Of a DNA stretch of 64,000 nt, positions 51,672 to 60,697 are shown in pieces. Position 1 is the first letter of the stretch; every line of letters begins with the position of its first letter. Both the position numbers and the translations under genes were made by a program. The notes beneath the pieces were generated by a model that was not told the origin of the DNA, searched no databases, and worked only from the letters and a program-made list of their open reading frames with translations. Source of the stretch: KACC-23026 sp963829575 (GTDB taxonomy: Bacteria; Bacillota; Bacilli; Bacillales; Sporolactobacillaceae); assembly GCA_963829575.1 (NCBI GenBank), contig CAWHJF010000002.1, positions 310,001 to 374,000 of the forward strand. Reading direction: 5' to 3'.

Positions 51672-53395
51672 GGGGAGAGCGTCTCACAACGAGTTAGCGG
51701 AACGAGGCGTACATAACTTGTAAAAAGGGACACGAGGATCCCCTATTGTGCCGTTTAAGCGAGGTGGCCGCGTTTTATGGCCGCGCCAATCCGCTATATG
51801 CTAAAAAACGTGTGATAAACGCGTCCAATCGTGAGACTAACGGATCGTAGTGGCCGCAACATCTGGGGGAGAGTGTCTCACAATGAGTTAGCGGAACGTG
51901 GCATACACAACTTGTAAAAAGGGACACGAGGATCCCTTATTGTGCCGTTTAGGCGCGGTGGTCGCGTTTAATGGCCGCGCCAATCCGTTATATGCCAAAA
52001 AACGTGTGATACACGCGTCCAATCGTGAGACTAACGGATCGTAGTGGCCGGCAACATCTGGGGGAGAGCGTTTCACAACGAGTTAGCGGAACGTGGCGTA
52101 CATAACTTGTAAAAAGGGACACGAGGATCCCCTATTGTGCCGTTTAGGCGCGGTGGCCGCGTTTAATGGCCGCGCCAATCCGCTATATGCCAAAAAACGT
52201 GTGATACACGCGTTGAGTCGTGAGACTAACGGATCGTAGTCGCCGCAACATCTGGGGGAGCGCGTTTCACAATGAGTTAGCGGAACGTAACGTACACAAC
52301 TTGTAAAAAGGGACACGAGGATCCCCTATTGTGCCGTTTAGGCGCGGTGGCCGCGTTTAATGGCCACGCCAATCCGCTATATGCTAAAAAACGTGTGATA
52401 CACGCGTCCAATCGTGAGACTAACGGATCGTAGTGGCCGCAAGATCTGGGGGAGCGCGTCTCACAATGAGTTAACGGAACGTGGCATACACAACTTGTAA
52501 AAAGGGACACGAGGATCCCTTATTGTGCCGTTTAGGCGCGGTGGTCACGTTTAATGGCCGCGCCAATCCGCTATATGCCAAAAAACGTGTGATACACGCG
52601 TCCAATCGTGAGACTAACGGATCGTAGTGGCTGCAACATCCGGGGGGAGCGCGTTTCACAACGAGTTAGCGGAACGTAACGTACACAACTTGTAAAAAGG
52701 GACACGAGGATCCCGTATTGTGCCGTTTAGGCGCGGTGTCCACGTTTAATGGCCACGCCAATCCGCTATATGCCAAAAAACGTATGATACACGCGTCCAA
52801 TCGTGAGACTAACGGATCGTAGTGGCTGCAACATCCGGGGGAGAGCGTCTCACAATGAGTTAGCGGAACGAAGGCGTACACAACTTGTAAAAAGGGACAC
52901 GAGGATCACCTATTGTGCCGTTTAGGCGCGGTGTCCACGTTTAATGGCCGCGCCAATCCGTTATATGCTAAAAAACGTATGATACACGCGTTGAATCGTG
53001 AGACTAACGGATCGTAGTGGCCGCAAGATCTGGGGGAGCGCGTTTCACAATGAGTTAGCGGAACGTAACGTACACAACTTGTAAAAAGGGACACGAGGAT
53101 CCCTTATTGTGCCGTTTAGGCGCGGTGGCCGCGTTTAATGGCCACGCCAATCCGCTATATGCCAAAAAACGTGTGATACACGCGTCCAATCGTGAGACTA
53201 ACGGATCGTAGTGGCCGCAACATCTGGGGGAGCGCGTTTCACAATGAGTTAGCGGAACTAACGTACACAACTTGTAAAAAGGGACACGAGGATCCCTTAA
53301 TGTGCCGTTTTGTGTCGTTTAACCGTAGTGGCCGGCAACATCGCCGAAAGAGCGTCTCAGCAGCTATTAGTGGAGTGTCGAGTACACGCCATGGT
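51672..53395. repeat. Tandem array 2: 194-195-bp unit, about 9 copies
   Basis: The string GAGTTA(G/A)CGGAAC recurs at 51691, 51885, 52080, 52274, 52468, 52663, 52857, 53052 and 53246, that is every 194 or 195 bases; the ninth copy is shortened and degenerate and remnants run to about 53395. Each unit carries AAAAAGGGACACGAGGATCC, the hairpin GGCGCGG with CCGCGCC, and CGTGT/ACACG. The core GGGACACG(A/T)GGATCC followed by CTATTG also occurs in array 1 on the opposite strand. Reverse-strand open frames of 62-77 codons in each unit arise from the repetition. Located between a terminator and the PadR gene. Confidence 0.95.
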
Positions 53396-53418
53396 GCCTA
53401 TATTTATAAAATACTAAA

Positions 53419-53442
53419 CAGTACCTTGCAATGAACAATACC
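53419..53442. promoter_or_regulatory. PadR-type operator, copy 1
   Basis: CAGTACCTTGCAATGAACAA followed by TACC. An almost identical copy lies exactly 63 bases downstream, six helical turns. It overlaps a -35 TTGCAA (53426-53431), which is followed after 17 bases by TATATT (53449-53454). Confidence 0.65.
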
Positions 53443-53448
53443 GGATGT

Positions 53449-53454
53449 TATATT
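53449..53454 (+). promoter_or_regulatory. -10 element of the padR operon promoter
   Basis: TATATT with TTGCAA 17 bases upstream (53426-53431). The -35 lies within operator copy 1, so a bound repressor would exclude RNA polymerase. Confidence 0.5.
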
Positions 53455-53481
53455 AAACATGCAATTTGTTTATTTATTGAC

Positions 53482-53505
53482 CAGTACCTTGCATTGAACA
53501 GTACT
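53482..53505. promoter_or_regulatory. PadR-type operator, copy 2
   Basis: CAGTACCTTGCATTGAACAG followed by TACT: AGTAC and GTACT form inverted ends of the site. It overlaps a second TTGACC -35-like hexamer (53477-53482). Its ATG-proximal end is about 30 bases from the PadR start. Confidence 0.65.
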
Positions 53506-53535
53506 AACAGACATACATTAGCGGAGTGATGAAAC

Positions 53536-53859
53536 ATGAATGTTCAATTCAAAAAGGGGGTTCTCGAACTTTGTGTCTTGGCATTGTTGGAGCAAACCGA
53601 TCGTTATGGCTATGAGTTGGTCCAAAAACTATCCAACCAGATTGAGATCTCAGAGGGAAGTGTCTATCCACTTTTAAGGCGTCTTACAAAAGAGGATTAT
53701 TTTACAACCTATTTAAAAGAATCATCGGAAGGTCCATCAAGAAAGTATTACCAAATCACAGAAAAAGGGAGAACCTATCTTTTAAAACTAAAAGAAGAAT
53801 GGTCGGTCTTCTCGAAAGCTGTGAATCAATTGATTAAAGAAGGTGAACGGAGTGTCTAA
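53536..53859 (+). CDS. PadR family transcriptional regulator
   Basis: A 107-aa winged-helix regulator of the short PadR-s2 type. QFKKGVLELCVLALLEQTDRYGYELVQKL is split over the first two helices, SEGSVYPLLRRLTKEDYF is the recognition region, and a short C-terminal dimerisation helix follows. GCGGAGTGATGAAAC precedes the ATG. It heads a PadR-DUF1700-DUF4097 cassette, common in Firmicutes, in which the regulator represses its own operon and is relieved by envelope or antimicrobial signals. Two operator-like repeats lie directly upstream. Confidence 0.92.
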   Translation: MNVQFKKGVLELCVLALLEQTDRYGYELVQKLSNQIEISEGSVYPLLRRLTKEDYFTTYLKESSEGPSRKYYQITEKGRTYLLKLKEEWSVFSKAVNQLIKEGERSV

Positions 53860-54409
53860 AGCGGAGTTTTTAAGACATTTAGATCGTGCTTTAAAAAGGT
53901 TATCAGACCAAGAGCGTAAAGAGGTTCTTCAAGATTTTGACGAGCATTTTGAAATGGGGAAACTGGAAGGAAAGACCGAATTCGATATTGCAGAAGGTTT
54001 GGGATCACCTAAACAGATTGCGAAGGAATTGCTTGCCTCCCATCATATCGAAAAAGTGGGCACAAGCATGACAGCTGGCAATCTTATGAGAGCGATTTGG
54101 GCAGTAATTGGTTTAGGGTTCTTTAATCTTGTGATTGTGCTCGGCCCATTAGCAGCGATCGTTGGTGTGATTATTGGTTTCTGGGCGGTCAGTACAGGAT
54201 TTGTCCTTTCGCCATTCGTTTTCTTAGTCGATTTAGTCTTGGCTCCGGAATCCGCCAACTGGTTCAGTTTCTTTGCCTCGCTCGCACTTTGCGGATTAGG
54301 GATTTTAATAGGTTTGGGATTATTTGCCTTGACGAAATGGCTTGTCAAAGGATTTATTAGATACTTGCAATTTAATGTAAATTTAGTAAGAGGGGGGTTA
54401 AAGACATGA
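53852..54409 (+). CDS. DUF1700/HAAS-domain membrane protein
   Basis: A 185-aa protein. GTG 53852 is taken as the start, with GAAGGTGA about 5 bases upstream; it overlaps the PadR gene by 8 bases. The N-terminal cytoplasmic HAAS region (about 1-70, LRHLDRALKRLSDQERKEVLQDF and FDIAEGLGSPKQIAKEL) is followed by two or three membrane segments. DUF1700 proteins pair with PadR, which they may sequester or inform. Coupled to the next gene by ATGA overlap. Confidence 0.88.
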   Translation: MSKAEFLRHLDRALKRLSDQERKEVLQDFDEHFEMGKLEGKTEFDIAEGLGSPKQIAKELLASHHIEKVGTSMTAGNLMRAIWAVIGLGFFNLVIVLGPLAAIVGVIIGFWAVSTGFVLSPFVFLVDLVLAPESANWFSFFASLALCGLGILIGLGLFALTKWLVKGFIRYLQFNVNLVRGGLKT

Positions 54410-55218
54410 TTCGAAAGCTGGTATTACTTGGGGTGGCGTTGTTTGTTATAGGGATTGCCGGAAGTCTTCTCACATTGAAAAGTGTGACCACACAAGCGGC
54501 CGAACCCCTTTCAAAAGAAATAACGTACACACAGACCATTCAAAATTTAGAGGTTTTCTGTGACAATGCACACGTAATCCTCAAACCCACAACTGCTCAT
54601 CAAACAAGAGTGAATTTAACTGGACACATGCCGAAAAATAAGTCATATACTTTTAATACGTCCGTTCAAGACCAAACGCTTCATATACAACTAAAAAACA
54701 AGTGGAGTGGTTTCTTAGATTTTACCTCTTTTACTCAAAAACTGACGTTAACTGTGTATTTGCCAAAGAAAACCTATGAAACTCTAAAAGTCTTAACGAA
54801 TAATGGTCAAGTGGCCATTCAGAACCTCTCAAGCGATACGATTGAGACCACTTCTCATAATGGTTTGTTAACTTTAACAAATACCACTTCAAAGACGGTC
54901 ACTGCTCAAACGAATAATGGAAAAATCATTCTTGATCATGTGGTGGGGACACTAAATGGTCACACAAATAATGGTGCGATTTATCTGAACACATCTAATT
55001 TGGACCAAACGATGACGATGGCGTGTGACAATGGAAAGATTACCATACAAACAGATCATGATCCGACTGACGTACGCTTTGATGTGCATGTGGATAATGG
55101 CCACACAAATATTTTAAATAAATATAACGATTCTGCCGTCATCGGAAATGGCGACCATGTCATCAAATTAACCACAAATAATGGGTCGATTGACGTTACA
55201 AAATCGACGAATGATTAG
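54406..55218 (+). CDS. DUF4097 family protein (LiaG-like beta-helix)
   Basis: A 270-aa protein with one N-terminal membrane segment (about residues 5-25) and an outside domain of repeated short beta strands, each with an Asn-Asn/His-Asn-Gly turn (TNNGQVAI, SHNGLLTL, TNNGKIIL, TNNGAIYL, DNGKITI, DNGHTNI, TNNGSIDV). These turns repeat about every 20-22 residues, the mark of DUF4097 adhesin-like beta solenoids. The LiaG-type cell-envelope stress context fits. Last gene of the PadR operon, with a terminator after about 95 bases. Confidence 0.9.
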   Translation: MIRKLVLLGVALFVIGIAGSLLTLKSVTTQAAEPLSKEITYTQTIQNLEVFCDNAHVILKPTTAHQTRVNLTGHMPKNKSYTFNTSVQDQTLHIQLKNKWSGFLDFTSFTQKLTLTVYLPKKTYETLKVLTNNGQVAIQNLSSDTIETTSHNGLLTLTNTTSKTVTAQTNNGKIILDHVVGTLNGHTNNGAIYLNTSNLDQTMTMACDNGKITIQTDHDPTDVRFDVHVDNGHTNILNKYNDSAVIGNGDHVIKLTTNNGSIDVTKSTND

Positions 55219-55309
55219 ATGATCCTAATCTTTATAAGGATAGGTTATAATCTGAACACTTAACGGACGAACTATCTGCGAATTAAACAGATCTCTATAC
55301 CCATTGCTA

Positions 55310-55341
55310 AAAAACTCTGCTAAAACAGGGTTTTTATTTTT
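55310..55341 (+). terminator. Terminator of the padR operon
   Basis: AAAAACTCTG pairs with CAGGGTTTTT (one G-T pair) over CTAAAA, followed by ATTTTT. Confidence 0.82.
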
Positions 55342-55483
55342 GCGCGGAGTTTAGAAAATTCTCACACAACATGAGGATGTTTCCAAACAGATTTCGATTT
55401 ATGTTAAACTATTTTGGAAAGCTTAATATTCTGTGAAAATGAAAAAAATCCTAACAAATAAAGAAACGTTTGGGGGCTTGTGT

Positions 55484-56518
55484 ATGGAGGAGTGGCAAAA
55501 GAAACCACTAGATTTTGGGGAAATTCTCGATTTAACGTTTCGCTTGATTAAAGGGCGGTTTTCTAGATTATTCATGCTCATGTTGATCTTAATGGGACCC
55601 GTTTACCTATTAGATATTATAGGGAGTTTAGTGGGTGGAACGGCCCTTTTTCGCGAACCATTAAAGAATTCGGCAGTCGCCAATTTAAATAGCGGCTCCA
55701 AGCAACTCGACCAAATTCTAGGTAGAATCCAAGGAATGGAAAATACTCCGTTACTTTCGGGGGACCATCTTGTAACAGGTCTCATCGTTGCGGGACTAGT
55801 AGGACTTGCCACACTTATTCTCGGTCCTGTGGCTCATGCGGCCGTGCTGCTATTGGTCGATGATGTGCGAAATAAGCGATCCAACCCGACGGCTTTTACA
55901 ATTAAGTCGGCTTTTTCAAGATATTGGGCACTTCTTGGAAGTTCCATCATTTATTTTCTAATTGTCATGGCTTCGTTTGCTATTCTTAGCGGAATTGTTA
56001 CAGGGATCGGTTTCCTGCTTTTAAGGCCACTCTCTTTTCCAACCGGAATCGGGATCACTTTAATCGTTATACTATCGATTTCGGCGATCCTATTTGCAGT
56101 GTTTCTGGCAATCAGGCTTAGTTTTTATTTTGCTGCTGTCGTCTTTGAAAAAGTAGCCCCAGGGGTCAGCAAGAGCTGGCGTTTAACCAAAACGAATTTT
56201 TGGCGCCTCCTTGGATTGTTTATTGTTCTTTTTATGATTACGTCCATAATTACGGGTATTATAAATTCTGTTTTCGGCATGCTTTTAGGTCAAAGTGCCC
56301 TGTCTACGCTTATTAAAGACCTTTTATCAATGGTGACGAATCTCGTCTTATACGTGGGTTATGCGGTCGTTTATTTTGATTTGCGCGTCCGAAACGAAGG
56401 GGAGGATTTAGTGGACATGATTGCGAGCTTCCAATCGAACCCAAACGATGTCCCCGTTAACAATGAGAAGACGGAACAGGATAGTCAAACGAATGATTCC
56501 ATTCCACCCGTCGATTGA
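55484..56518 (+). CDS. Multi-pass membrane protein (GDPD membrane-domain-like)
   Basis: A 344-aa protein with about six membrane segments and a hydrophilic C-terminal tail rich in Asn, Asp and Gln. ATG 55484 follows GGGGG by 7 bases; the upstream GTG (55433) has none. The start KPLDFGEILDLTFRLIKGRF is typical of a Bacillus family related to the membrane domain of glycerophosphodiester phosphodiesterases, but no catalytic domain is present. It opens an envelope cluster: DUF4129, DUF4350, MoxR and DUF58 follow. Confidence 0.82.
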   Translation: MEEWQKKPLDFGEILDLTFRLIKGRFSRLFMLMLILMGPVYLLDIIGSLVGGTALFREPLKNSAVANLNSGSKQLDQILGRIQGMENTPLLSGDHLVTGLIVAGLVGLATLILGPVAHAAVLLLVDDVRNKRSNPTAFTIKSAFSRYWALLGSSIIYFLIVMASFAILSGIVTGIGFLLLRPLSFPTGIGITLIVILSISAILFAVFLAIRLSFYFAAVVFEKVAPGVSKSWRLTKTNFWRLLGLFIVLFMITSIITGIINSVFGMLLGQSALSTLIKDLLSMVTNLVLYVGYAVVYFDLRVRNEGEDLVDMIASFQSNPNDVPVNNEKTEQDSQTNDSIPPVD

Positions 56519-56568
56519 GATCGGAATAACCCGAAGGATGATTTTGAAAGATAGAGAGTGGGGATCCC

Positions 56569-57228
56569 GTGACCTCTTTAAACCCAATTGAAGCACATAA
56601 GGCGATACAAGCCATCTTGTCACAAAAAGACTACCAAGTTTATTATAAAACCAATCAAAATGTATGGACTCAAGTATGGAATAAGATGAAGCAAGCCATT
56701 CAAGATTTTCTGCAACGCCTGCTCCCGGGTATCCATATTAATGAATCGACTTCGCAATGGGTCATGTATGTGGTGGTTGGGCTTATTCTGTTATTTTTAA
56801 TTTATTTAGTTTTCAAACTGTGGAGCAATTTTACTAAAACGGGTCGCTTTCGGTATCGGGCGTTCAGTAATCAAGCAGAACTTGCTCAAACCGTGTCAAG
56901 TCAACTCAAAGCCGCACAAGAATTTTCAGATCACGATGAGTTTAAGTTGGCAACGCGCCACACGTTCCTTGCCTTGATTCTGCTGCTCAATGAAACCGAT
57001 CGAATCCAAGCCAAACCTTGGAAAACCAACTATGAATATGCCTTAGAGCTCCAAAGTCAAAACAAAGCCGATGCCGACCAATTCACCCAGTTTGCACGCT
57101 TTTTTGACGAAATCTTTTATGGTAACCACGCGATCGAGCAAGACGGTTATCTTCACTATCATCGAGGGGTTACAGATTGGATGAGTCATCTGAGAGTAGT
57201 GGATGTTGAGGAAGGGGGCGGCGTATGA
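56569..57228 (+). CDS. DUF4129 domain membrane protein
   Basis: A 219-aa protein with a GTG start and GAGTGGGG upstream. One central membrane segment (about residues 65-85, YVVVGLILLFLIYLVFKLW) divides an N-terminal outside part from a C-terminal cytoplasmic DUF4129 domain (about 120-200, ATRHTFLALILLLNE, KTNYEYALEL, FFDEIFYG). DUF4129 is often fused to transglutaminase-like proteins in MoxR-DUF58 clusters. It overlaps the DUF4350 gene by four bases (ATGA). Confidence 0.88.
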   Translation: MTSLNPIEAHKAIQAILSQKDYQVYYKTNQNVWTQVWNKMKQAIQDFLQRLLPGIHINESTSQWVMYVVVGLILLFLIYLVFKLWSNFTKTGRFRYRAFSNQAELAQTVSSQLKAAQEFSDHDEFKLATRHTFLALILLLNETDRIQAKPWKTNYEYALELQSQNKADADQFTQFARFFDEIFYGNHAIEQDGYLHYHRGVTDWMSHLRVVDVEEGGGV

Positions 57229-58379
57229 AGATTCAGCACACCTTCAAACAGCCTCATGTTCGAAGGTGGACCCCGCTTTTAGTGTTTGTCGTCCTATTTT
57301 TAATCATTGGTTTGCTTCTTGGTACAAATCAACCTAAACCGTATCCAGCTTACGTAACGGATTCTCCTGCGCCAAATGGCATTAAAGCTTTCTATACCTA
57401 TCTACATAATAAAAGCCAAGTGGGTCTTTGGAAGAAACCAGTGAATTCGCTCCCGAGTCAAACGAATCAGTTGATGGTCATGGTTGAGCCGGATCAGCCT
57501 TTTGAGCACTCTGAAACGTTGAATTGGAAAAAGTGGATTGGAAAAGGGAACACCCTTTTACTATTTGTTGATGATTCTGAAGGCTATTTCAATATAAACG
57601 GTGATCTGCATCCTGATTTCAAGCCTAATCCTAATGGTGAGACGATTAAAGGGCTTAATGTGTTAAAAGGCTCGTATCACGGCGTCATTCAAACCGACGC
57701 TCGACTTAAATTGAAGGCTGGTGATCATGCGCTATTAAAGGATAAAGAAGGGGTACTTGCGCTTTCTCGCGATTATGAGAAAGGCCAATTAATGGTCGTA
57801 TTAGCACCTAATTGGCTCAGGAACGATCAAATTCTAAAACAAGATCATCTCAAAATGATCTTATCGTTGATCAATCCATTGAATCCGCAGACAATCTGGT
57901 TCAATGAACGGATCCATGGTTCGGGGAATGTCCCGAGACTCCTTTCTGTGTATCCAAAATGGTTTTTGTTTGGCTTAGGTGACCTTTTGGTCGTTGCGCT
58001 CCTTTGGCTTTGGTATAAGGGCAAACGATTTGGTCCGGTCGACCTTCCAAGAGAATGGGCTGTTCGCTTTGGTGATGAACGTCTTCATGCTTCGGCTGCT
58101 TGGTATCGTCGGGGGCATTTTTATAAAGAAGCGATTCGTTCTCAGGTCGAGTATTTACGGATTCGGATTCAAGAAAAATGGGGGATTTCGGTACAAAGCG
58201 ATTATCGAGCGTTGCTTCAAGCAAGTGAACGCCGTCTTTCTAAGGCCCGTTTAAAGGTCTGGGAAGATCATTGGCGAGGAATTGAAACCATTCTTTCGAG
58301 TGAAGAGGTCAACCATAAAGCATTCTTAAGTTGGACGAATCGAATTGATGAAATGAGAAAAGAGGTAGACCAATCATGA
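57225..58379 (+). CDS. DUF4350 domain membrane protein
   Basis: A 384-aa protein with two membrane segments (about residues 15-35 and 245-262). Between them lies an outside DUF4350 domain, which resembles a Rossmann/GATase-like fold (TYLHNKSQVGLWKKPVN, TLLLFVDDSEG). The C-terminal 120 residues are cytoplasmic and basic. Coupled by ATGA overlaps to DUF4129 before and MoxR after, so all are made together. The function is unknown. Confidence 0.87.
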   Translation: MKIQHTFKQPHVRRWTPLLVFVVLFLIIGLLLGTNQPKPYPAYVTDSPAPNGIKAFYTYLHNKSQVGLWKKPVNSLPSQTNQLMVMVEPDQPFEHSETLNWKKWIGKGNTLLLFVDDSEGYFNINGDLHPDFKPNPNGETIKGLNVLKGSYHGVIQTDARLKLKAGDHALLKDKEGVLALSRDYEKGQLMVVLAPNWLRNDQILKQDHLKMILSLINPLNPQTIWFNERIHGSGNVPRLLSVYPKWFLFGLGDLLVVALLWLWYKGKRFGPVDLPREWAVRFGDERLHASAAWYRRGHFYKEAIRSQVEYLRIRIQEKWGISVQSDYRALLQASERRLSKARLKVWEDHWRGIETILSSEEVNHKAFLSWTNRIDEMRKEVDQS

Positions 58380-59305
58380 TTACAGAAATTAATAAACTGT
58401 TAGATCTATACGAACAACAAATTTTTGGTCAACGACATACCTTGAAGTTGTTATTAACGGCAATCTTGGCAGATGGTCATGTTTTATTAGAAGGGGTTCC
58501 TGGCACTGGAAAAACCAAAATGGTGCGCACGCTTGCAAAGTTAATTGGCGGGGCGTATCGCCGCGTTCAATTCACCCCTGACTTGTTACCAAGCGATATT
58601 ACTGGAAGTTCCATTTTTAATATGAAGGAAGGCCAATTTGAAACTTTAAAAGGGCCTGTTTTTACGAATGTTTTACTGGCCGATGAAATCAATCGAACCC
58701 CCGCGAAAACGCAAGCGGCACTCTTAGAAGCCATGGAAGAACAACAAGTCACGATCCATGGCGAGACCTATGCCTTACCTGATCCCTTTTTTGTGGTCGC
58801 GACACAAAATCCGGTTGAATTTGAAGGGACCTACCCACTTCCTGAAGCCCAACAAGATCGATTTTTATTTAAGTTGATTATCGATTATCCGGAGTTAGAG
58901 GCGGAAAAAGCGGTGATTAAACAGTTTTTACAAGAAAAAGAACAGGGGAGCTGGCAATTGGACGCCTCGCAATTACCTGATTTTAACCAGATCAAACAAG
59001 AGGTTCTTCAGGTCAGAGTGGATGACACGATTATTGATTATATCTTGCAAATCATCCGTAAAACCCGGGAATCAGACAGGCTACGTTTAGGGGCGAGTTC
59101 ACGTGCGGGCATTGCCATGGCCACTGCAGCGAAGGCATGGGCCTATCTTCATAGTCGTGATTTTGTCACACCAGATGATGTCAAGAGGATTGTCACCCCG
59201 GCTTTGAGGCATCGTATTATTCCGTCACCCTATATAGAATTGGAGGGAGGATCGAGTGATCAAATCATCCAAGACGTGGTGGGATCGACTCCTGTTCCGC
59301 GATAA
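58376..59305 (+). CDS. MoxR family AAA+ ATPase
   Basis: A 309-aa chaperone-like ATPase. Walker A GVPGTGKT around residues 40-47, Walker B VLLADEINRTP, sensor ATQNPVEFEGTYPLPEAQQDRF and an Arg-rich C-terminal lid (RLGASSRAGIAMATAAKAWA). The MoxR-DUF58 pair is thought to insert cofactors into or activate VWA-containing partners. The ATGA overlap with DUF4350 and the unusually long overlap with the DUF58 gene imply tight coupling. Confidence 0.93.
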   Translation: MITEINKLLDLYEQQIFGQRHTLKLLLTAILADGHVLLEGVPGTGKTKMVRTLAKLIGGAYRRVQFTPDLLPSDITGSSIFNMKEGQFETLKGPVFTNVLLADEINRTPAKTQAALLEAMEEQQVTIHGETYALPDPFFVVATQNPVEFEGTYPLPEAQQDRFLFKLIIDYPELEAEKAVIKQFLQEKEQGSWQLDASQLPDFNQIKQEVLQVRVDDTIIDYILQIIRKTRESDRLRLGASSRAGIAMATAAKAWAYLHSRDFVTPDDVKRIVTPALRHRIIPSPYIELEGGSSDQIIQDVVGSTPVPR

Positions 59306-60614
59306 AGGGATCCTTCCGACTCGGCGACTATTAGGGATCTTTGTGAGTTTGGCGATCCTTTTTGTTGCCCTCGCCTTTCTTAATCTTTCTTGGCCGGCTT
59401 ATTTTATGATCAATGCTGTTCTTCTTTTGGCAAGTTTTCTTGATTTACGCCTGTTACCCAAGCCCCGAGATCTATCTTGCCAACGAGTGGTTGCGGAAGA
59501 GCTTGATCGAGGCCAATCGTTTAACATGCGGATTACGCTAGCCAATCGATCCTCATTCCCCATTTTATATCGAGCAGTCGATCACTTGTCTGATGCTTTT
59601 GAAAGGCCGTTCCCTTTGCATGGGACGATTCCGGCTGAGGGGACTGTGCACATTGATTATTCATCAAAGCCCAGGGTTCGAGGGAATTACACTGTCGATC
59701 ATTTCTATTTTCGCTATCGTTCCCTACTTGGACTTTGGGAAAGGCAACAGACGTTCGATACTAAGGTTACGTTTAAAGTCATCCCTGACATGACGTATGT
59801 CCGGCAAGTGGTGATTGATGCCGAGAGAACGCTTACTCGTGAAGGGGTGAAAATAAAGAAACATCAAATCGGGAGTGGTGAATTTGCTTCGATCCGATCT
59901 TATGTTTACGGTGATGATCCGAGGAAAATCAATTGGCGCCAATCAGCGAAACTCGCGGACGTCATGACCAATGTCTACGAACCTGAGCATGGGAAACAGA
60001 TCACGCTATTGATTGATTGTGGTCGAATGATGGGTGTGGAATTAATTGAAAGCAATCGTTTAGAACGGGCCATGGAAGCAGCTCTAGCAGTTGCCACTGC
60101 AGCTTTAAGAAATGGGGATTATGTGTCGGTTTTAGCTTTTTCCAATCAAATCCATACCTACATTCCTGGACGCAAAGGGCTGGCCCATTTACAAACGATC
60201 ATTCAAAGCGTTTATAATTTACAAAGTATGCCGTATGAGTCCAATTACGGAACGGCATTTGAATATTTGGAAATGAAACAGAAGAGACGTAGTTTAATTC
60301 TTCTTTTTAGTGATCTTGATGTTTTTTTTCACGGTGACGACTCGCTTTTCTATATTCAGAGAGTCAAACGCCGTCATTTATTTATAATGTTAGGGATTGC
60401 CGATCCAATGCTTTCAAAATGGATTGAGATTGAGCCGACCGAAACCAAATATGCGATGCTTAAAAGCATGGCCCAAAAGGCTGAAATCGAACGAAAAAAA
60501 CAAATGGCTAAATGGGATCGACTTGGCGTCCCTATGATTGAAGCGCCTGAAGAAACATTGGCGATCACCGCATTAAACCGCTATGTTGAGATCATGAATC
60601 GTGGAATATTGTAA
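59256..60614 (+). CDS. DUF58 domain protein
   Basis: A 452-aa protein. GTG 59256 follows GGAGGGAGG by about 6 bases, inside the MoxR coding region, so the two genes overlap by 50 bases. Two N-terminal membrane segments (about residues 27-65) are followed by a beta domain (70-185) and the DUF58 motif SGEFASIRSYVYGDDPRKINW at about 209-229, then a VWA-like region with TLLIDCGRMM. It is the expected partner of the MoxR ATPase. Confidence 0.92.
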   Translation: MIKSSKTWWDRLLFRDKGILPTRRLLGIFVSLAILFVALAFLNLSWPAYFMINAVLLLASFLDLRLLPKPRDLSCQRVVAEELDRGQSFNMRITLANRSSFPILYRAVDHLSDAFERPFPLHGTIPAEGTVHIDYSSKPRVRGNYTVDHFYFRYRSLLGLWERQQTFDTKVTFKVIPDMTYVRQVVIDAERTLTREGVKIKKHQIGSGEFASIRSYVYGDDPRKINWRQSAKLADVMTNVYEPEHGKQITLLIDCGRMMGVELIESNRLERAMEAALAVATAALRNGDYVSVLAFSNQIHTYIPGRKGLAHLQTIIQSVYNLQSMPYESNYGTAFEYLEMKQKRRSLILLFSDLDVFFHGDDSLFYIQRVKRRHLFIMLGIADPMLSKWIEIEPTETKYAMLKSMAQKAEIERKKQMAKWDRLGVPMIEAPEETLAITALNRYVEIMNRGIL

Positions 60615-60664
60615 GTGTGATAGCTTAAACGAACGAGCAACAAAATGTGCGAATAACAGTCTCA

Positions 60665-60697
60665 AAAAAAGAAGCACCCTTTTTAGGAGGCTTCTCT
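60665..60697 (-). terminator. Terminator of the SpoIIM-like gene
   Basis: On the minus strand AGAAGC pairs with GCTTCT with an inner CCT/AGG pair, followed by seven T. It overlaps the last codons of the gene. Confidence 0.75.

Noticed and set aside
51672..53395. Family of small proteins encoded on the minus strand of array 2
   Set aside because: Reverse frames of 62-77 codons (LTHCETRSPRCCGHYDPL and similar) repeat with the DNA unit, overlap each other at the ends and lack ribosome binding sites. The DNA rather than the peptide is the repeated object.
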